Assembly: GCA_009695405.1 (NCBI GenBank)
Contig: SIAZ01000150.1
Coordinates: 1-9,079, forward strand
From: Pedosphaera sp.
GTDB lineage: Bacteria > Verrucomicrobiota > Verrucomicrobiia > Limisphaerales > UBA9464
DNA length: 9,079 nt
Reading direction: 5' to 3'
Made by a program: the position numbers and the translations under genes
The notes under the pieces: generated by a model
The model's database searches: none
Seen by the model: only the letters and a program-made list of their open reading frames with translations
What the model was told of the DNA's origin: nothing
Part shown: positions 6,333 through 9,079 of the stretch, one piece after another
Layout: each line of letters starts with the position of its first letter
Position numbering within the stretch: the stretch's first letter is position 1

Positions 6333-8819
6333 TCAAACGTCGAGATTCCGAACGTTGAGGGCATTATCCTCAATGAATTGGCGACGGGGCTCAACCTGAC
6401 CCCCCATTAAACGAGTAAACATCTGCTCTGCTTCCACCGCATCGGTGAGATCAATTCGTAATAGTTTGCGCCGCTTAGGATCCATGGTCGTATCAAAAAG
6501 TTCTTTAGCGTCCATTTCACCCAAACCCTTAAACCGAGTAATCTGAATGCCTTTCTTGCCGACCGCCTTGACCGAACTGAGGATCTCTGGGACGGCAAAC
6601 AAAGGCGTTACCGTTGCTTTTTCTCCCTCACCTTCCACGAGTTCAAAGAGAGGCGTGTTCTGAACTGAATACTGTTCAACGGGCAACCCTTTCTTGGAAA
6701 GCAGAGCTAACAATTCACCCACCGCCTTGGCCTCTAAATGTAAACTGTGATAGGCACTGCGTCGGGTGGTTCCCTTTTTCTCCAACTTCTCCCGCGTCTC
6801 CACATCACCATAAAGATCGGGATGTAGAATCTTGAATGCCTCCATTTCTTCGGCGGTAATAAAAAAATGCACACGCTCCTCGTTTCCATCCCGAATCTTC
6901 AGCATATGATCGGGTAAGGCTCCATCCACACCCCGTTTCTCAATGTACTCGGAGAAACTCCCACCGCGTCGCTGAATGAAAACCGCGTGCTTATCCAAAG
7001 CCTCAAGGATCGACAACAGTTCCTCCAACTGCTTGGGCGTAAATTCCACACCACCCTTTACTGTGCGCAACCGAACTTCCTCAGTTCCTATCTGCAGAAG
7101 AATCCGGTTAAGCTGCAAATCATCGTCAACGTACTCCGTTCGCTTCTTTCGAGTCACCGAGTACAAAGGCGGTTGGGCGATATAAACATACCCATCCCGA
7201 ATCAACCGCCCCATCTGCCGATAGAAGAAGGTCAACAAAAGTGTTCGAATGTGGGAACCATCCACATCGGCATCGGTCATGATAATAATCTTGTGATACC
7301 GTAAACGATCGAGATTAAAGGCCCCTTCCCCATCTCCTTCACCAATTCCGGTACCGATCGCGGTGATCATTGTGCGAATTTCGGTATTCTGAAGCACTTT
7401 ATCCAAACGCGCTTTCTCCACATTGATGAGCTTACCCCGAATAGGAAGGATCGCCTGAAACTTTCGGTCTCGGCCCTGTTTGGCTGATCCTCCGGCTGAG
7501 TCGCCTTCGACGATGTAAAGCTCTGTATTCACTGGATCACGGTCGGAACAATCAGCCAGTTTTCCAGGCAAACCTCCACCCGTCAGTGCTGATTTACGCA
7601 CCGCCTCCCGCGCTCTTTTGGCGGCCTCCCGAGCCCTCGCTGCATTCAGCGCTTTCTCCACGATTCTCTTAGCCACCAGCGGATTCTCATCGAAATAGTT
7701 CATTAACCCTTCGTAGGCCGCTGATCCAACGCTACTATCCACTTCCGGAGAAATGAGTTTAACCTTAGTCTGAGACTCAAATTTTGGATCGCTATGCTTA
7801 ATCGAAATGACTGCGGTCAACCCCTCGCGAACATCGTCTCCAGTAATTTGAGGATCCTTATCCTTCAACAGAGAATTCGCCTTAGAATATTGATTGATCG
7901 ACCGGGTTAAGGCGTTGCGAAAGCCAGTTAAATGGGCCCCTCCATCCGGATTATGAATGGTGTTGGTGTAACAAAGCACTTGCTCGTTAAAACTATCGTT
8001 ATACTGTAGGACAATTTCCGAATGGATCTCAATATCCTTCTCGTCGTTTTTCTTCTTTTCTTCCTTCCGAATGGAAATCGGCTTGGGATGCAGGACCGAA
8101 CGGTCCTTGTTTAATTCTCGGACAAATTCCTCCACGCCATCCTTGAAATAAAACACCTCTGGCTTGCAGTCCGGTAATCGCTCATCCTGAAAGATGATTT
8201 CTAATCCCGAATTGAGACAAGCTAACTCCCTCAAGCGCTGGGAAATACGGTCGGCCTTGAAGATCACTGTTTCGCGGAAGATCTCCGGATCCGGCATGAA
8301 GGTAATCAAGGTGCCAGTTGAAATCGATTTACCAACGATTTCTAAAGCGGAAATCGGTTTGCCCCGCTTGAAACCCATCCGGTAAATATTATTATTACGA
8401 CTTACCTGTACCTCAAACCACTCCGACACCGCATTCACGCATTTAGCACCGACTCCGTGGGTTCCGCCAGAAAACTTGTACCCTCCTTGACCGTACTTTC
8501 CACCCGAATGCAGGGTGGTCAGGACCAATTCAACCGTAGGAATTTTCTTAACTGGATGAATATCTACCGGAATACCTCGCCCCTCGTCTCGGATAGAAAT
8601 CGAACCATCCACGTGAATAGTAACCTCAATGCGCTGGCAATGCCCCGCCAAATGCTCATCGACGGAATTATCCAACACCTCAGAAACACAGTGATGCAAA
8701 GCCCGTTCATCGGTCCCTCCGATATACATGCCAGGCTTTTTCCGGACTGCTTCCAACCCTTCAAGGGTACCGATTTTTGAACCGTCGTATGTGTCGTCAG
8801 GAAGGATTTGTTCAGCCAT
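6333..8819 (-). CDS. gyrB: DNA gyrase subunit B
   Basis: GyrB is the ATPase subunit of gyrase. The 828-residue protein has an N-terminal GHKL ATPase with SEVLDNSVDE (catalytic E47, N51, D54), RDEGRGIP (D78), the ATP-lid block GGTHGVGAKCVNA, and R141 aligned with E. coli R136, the residue contacted by coumarin inhibitors. The transducer domain holds QTKVKL (350-355) with the ATP-contacting lysine. The TOPRIM domain has EGDSAGGSAKQGRDRKFQA (E438) and MTDADVDGSHIRTLLL (D516, D518, D520) for the DNA-cleavage metal. About 200 residues (roughly 556-755) separate the TOPRIM core from ITRFKGLGEMDAKELFDTTM, so this is the long form like E. coli (804) rather than the roughly 640-residue form. The C-terminus, RRQFIEDNALNVRNLDV, is typical. 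The ATG at 8819 gives the normal N-terminus, and no Shine-Dalgarno precedes it. Confidence 0.97.
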   Translation of the reverse strand: MAEQILPDDTYDGSKIGTLEGLEAVRKKPGMYIGGTDERALHHCVSEVLDNSVDEHLAGHCQRIEVTIHVDGSISIRDEGRGIPVDIHPVKKIPTVELVLTTLHSGGKYGQGGYKFSGGTHGVGAKCVNAVSEWFEVQVSRNNNIYRMGFKRGKPISALEIVGKSISTGTLITFMPDPEIFRETVIFKADRISQRLRELACLNSGLEIIFQDERLPDCKPEVFYFKDGVEEFVRELNKDRSVLHPKPISIRKEEKKKNDEKDIEIHSEIVLQYNDSFNEQVLCYTNTIHNPDGGAHLTGFRNALTRSINQYSKANSLLKDKDPQITGDDVREGLTAVISIKHSDPKFESQTKVKLISPEVDSSVGSAAYEGLMNYFDENPLVAKRIVEKALNAARAREAAKRAREAVRKSALTGGGLPGKLADCSDRDPVNTELYIVEGDSAGGSAKQGRDRKFQAILPIRGKLINVEKARLDKVLQNTEIRTMITAIGTGIGEGDGEGAFNLDRLRYHKIIIMTDADVDGSHIRTLLLTFFYRQMGRLIRDGYVYIAQPPLYSVTRKKRTEYVDDDLQLNRILLQIGTEEVRLRTVKGGVEFTPKQLEELLSILEALDKHAVFIQRRGGSFSEYIEKRGVDGALPDHMLKIRDGNEERVHFFITAEEMEAFKILHPDLYGDVETREKLEKKGTTRRSAYHSLHLEAKAVGELLALLSKKGLPVEQYSVQNTPLFELVEGEGEKATVTPLFAVPEILSSVKAVGKKGIQITRFKGLGEMDAKELFDTTMDPKRRKLLRIDLTDAVEAEQMFTRLMGGQVEPRRQFIEDNALNVRNLDV

Positions 8820-8937
8820 AGAAAAACCGGAAAGAAGAGCGTCGAAAACTGCATTCCGGAGCGAGAAAAGACTAACTTAAAATGAAGGTGACGACAATGG
8901 AATTCAAGAGGCTTTCACTACAACCGATTGGGGCGAA
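8820..8937 (-). promoter_or_regulatory. gyrB leader and probable promoter region, squeezed against a mobile element
   Basis: The gyrB promoter is expected in these 118 bases unless it lies in the adjacent element. I found no convincing -35/-10 pair. The leader is pyrimidine-rich just before the ATG. A six-pair inverted repeat, CCGGAA (8827-8832) and TTCCGG (8854-8859), could fold with a 21-base loop ending seven bases from the start codon. Whether it affects gyrB expression is unknown. Confidence 0.35.
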
Positions 8938-9058
8938 TTGACTCAAAAAGAATGTTACCGAAGGCGAGGTGAAATGGTTTGAGGAAACCATACGTTGACT
9001 CAAAAAGGGTGTTACCGAGCTATGGACACCAAAATGAGTCAAAAAACACGAACCGAGG
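8938..9058 (+). mobile_element. End of an insertion-sequence-like element with repeated transposase-binding-like motifs
   Basis: Two near-identical direct repeats at 8938-8962 and 8995-9019 share TTGACTCAAAAAG, then two differing bases, then TGTTACCGA. They are exactly 57 bases apart. A degenerate third copy, TGAGTCAAAAAA, lies at 9035-9046 inside the start of the plus-strand reading frame. Each begins with the palindrome TGASTCA followed by an A-tract. Clustered sub-terminal repeats next to a transposase-like gene are typical of IS ends. The other end and any target duplication are outside the window or not identifiable. Confidence 0.5.
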
Positions 9059-9079
9059 TGCTGGCCAAGAGGCGTGATC
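9022..9079 (+). CDS. Start of a probable transposase/integrase gene, cut by the window edge
   Basis: Only 19 codons are present, opening at ATG 9022 (MDTKMSQKTRTEVLAKRRD), with a second ATG at 9034. The basic, Arg/Lys-rich start MSQKTRTEVLAKRRD resembles, from memory, the N-termini of DDE integrase-type transposases common in Verrucomicrobia, in which a short SQKTR-like stretch leads into a helix-turn-helix. The repeats just upstream support a mobile-element setting. The frame is also open upstream to a TTG at 8995. No Shine-Dalgarno is visible at either ATG. It diverges from gyrB. The family cannot be fixed from so few residues. Confidence 0.45.
   Translation, partial: MDTKMSQKTRTEVLAKRRD

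Noticed and set aside
6990..7410. TTATCCAAA sequences at about 6991 and 7404 resembling DnaA boxes
   Set aside because: Each has a mismatch to TTATNCACA, both lie inside gyrB codons, and there is no cluster or AT-rich unwinding region to suggest an origin.
3612..8819. Possibility that the pair is topoisomerase IV (parC/parE)
   Set aside because: GyrA carries a clear GyrA-box (QKRGGKG) and a full-length pinwheel, and the two genes have gyrase-type motifs and lengths.
8918..8946. Outward-facing hybrid promoter from the mobile element toward gyrB (TTGAGT at 8946-8941)
   Set aside because: The hexamer 17 bases downstream is TTGTAG, a poor -10, so the sequence does not support a promoter call.
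8995..9021. TTG at 8995 as the start of the plus-strand gene
   Set aside because: The frame is open there, but the start would lie inside the repeat motif and the translated repeat (TQKGCYRA) looks like non-coding repeat sequence. The ATGs at 9022 or 9034 are more likely.

Overview
The window carries the DNA gyrase operon of what is most likely a Verrucomicrobiota (PVC-group) bacterium. The reasons are a degenerate gene of the PSCyt1/PSCyt2 (DUF1549) cytochrome-like family that is expanded in Planctomycetes and Verrucomicrobia, an 828-residue GyrB with a long insert in its C-terminal half, a GyrA with HPHGEAVIYP in place of the usual HPHGDS..YD, and translation starts without Shine-Dalgarno sequences. 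The phylum is an inference; genus and species cannot be read from this sequence.

Layout, reading leftward because nearly everything is on the minus strand. At the right edge (about 8938-9079) lies the end of an insertion-sequence-like element: three TGASTCA-plus-A-tract motifs and the first codons of a plus-strand, probably transposase, gene that runs off the window. It is head-to-head with gyrB (6333-8819). gyrA follows after 84 bases (3612-6248). The pair encodes both subunits of the ATP-driven type II topoisomerase that introduces negative supercoils. Transcription most likely ends at a strong intrinsic terminator at 3557-3596.

Next is an intact 587-codon gene (1726-3489), probably with its own promoter. 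It encodes an unrecognised helical N-terminal part, a coiled coil, and a C-terminal domain whose motifs match the NYN/PIN-like RNase fold of the YacP/Rae1 type. This is the most novel item in the window.

The left 1.6 kb (1-1637) holds a secreted PSCyt1-PSCyt2 gene broken by at least two single-base frameshifts (near 1263 and near 115), with a possible third in an eight-base homopolymer near its start. The adjacent 7 kb of genes are uninterrupted, so gene decay is more likely than random sequencing error, though error is not excluded. The gene's 3' part (probably including PSD1/DUF1553) lies outside the window.

No tRNA, rRNA, CRISPR array, riboswitch or classical defence locus was recognised.
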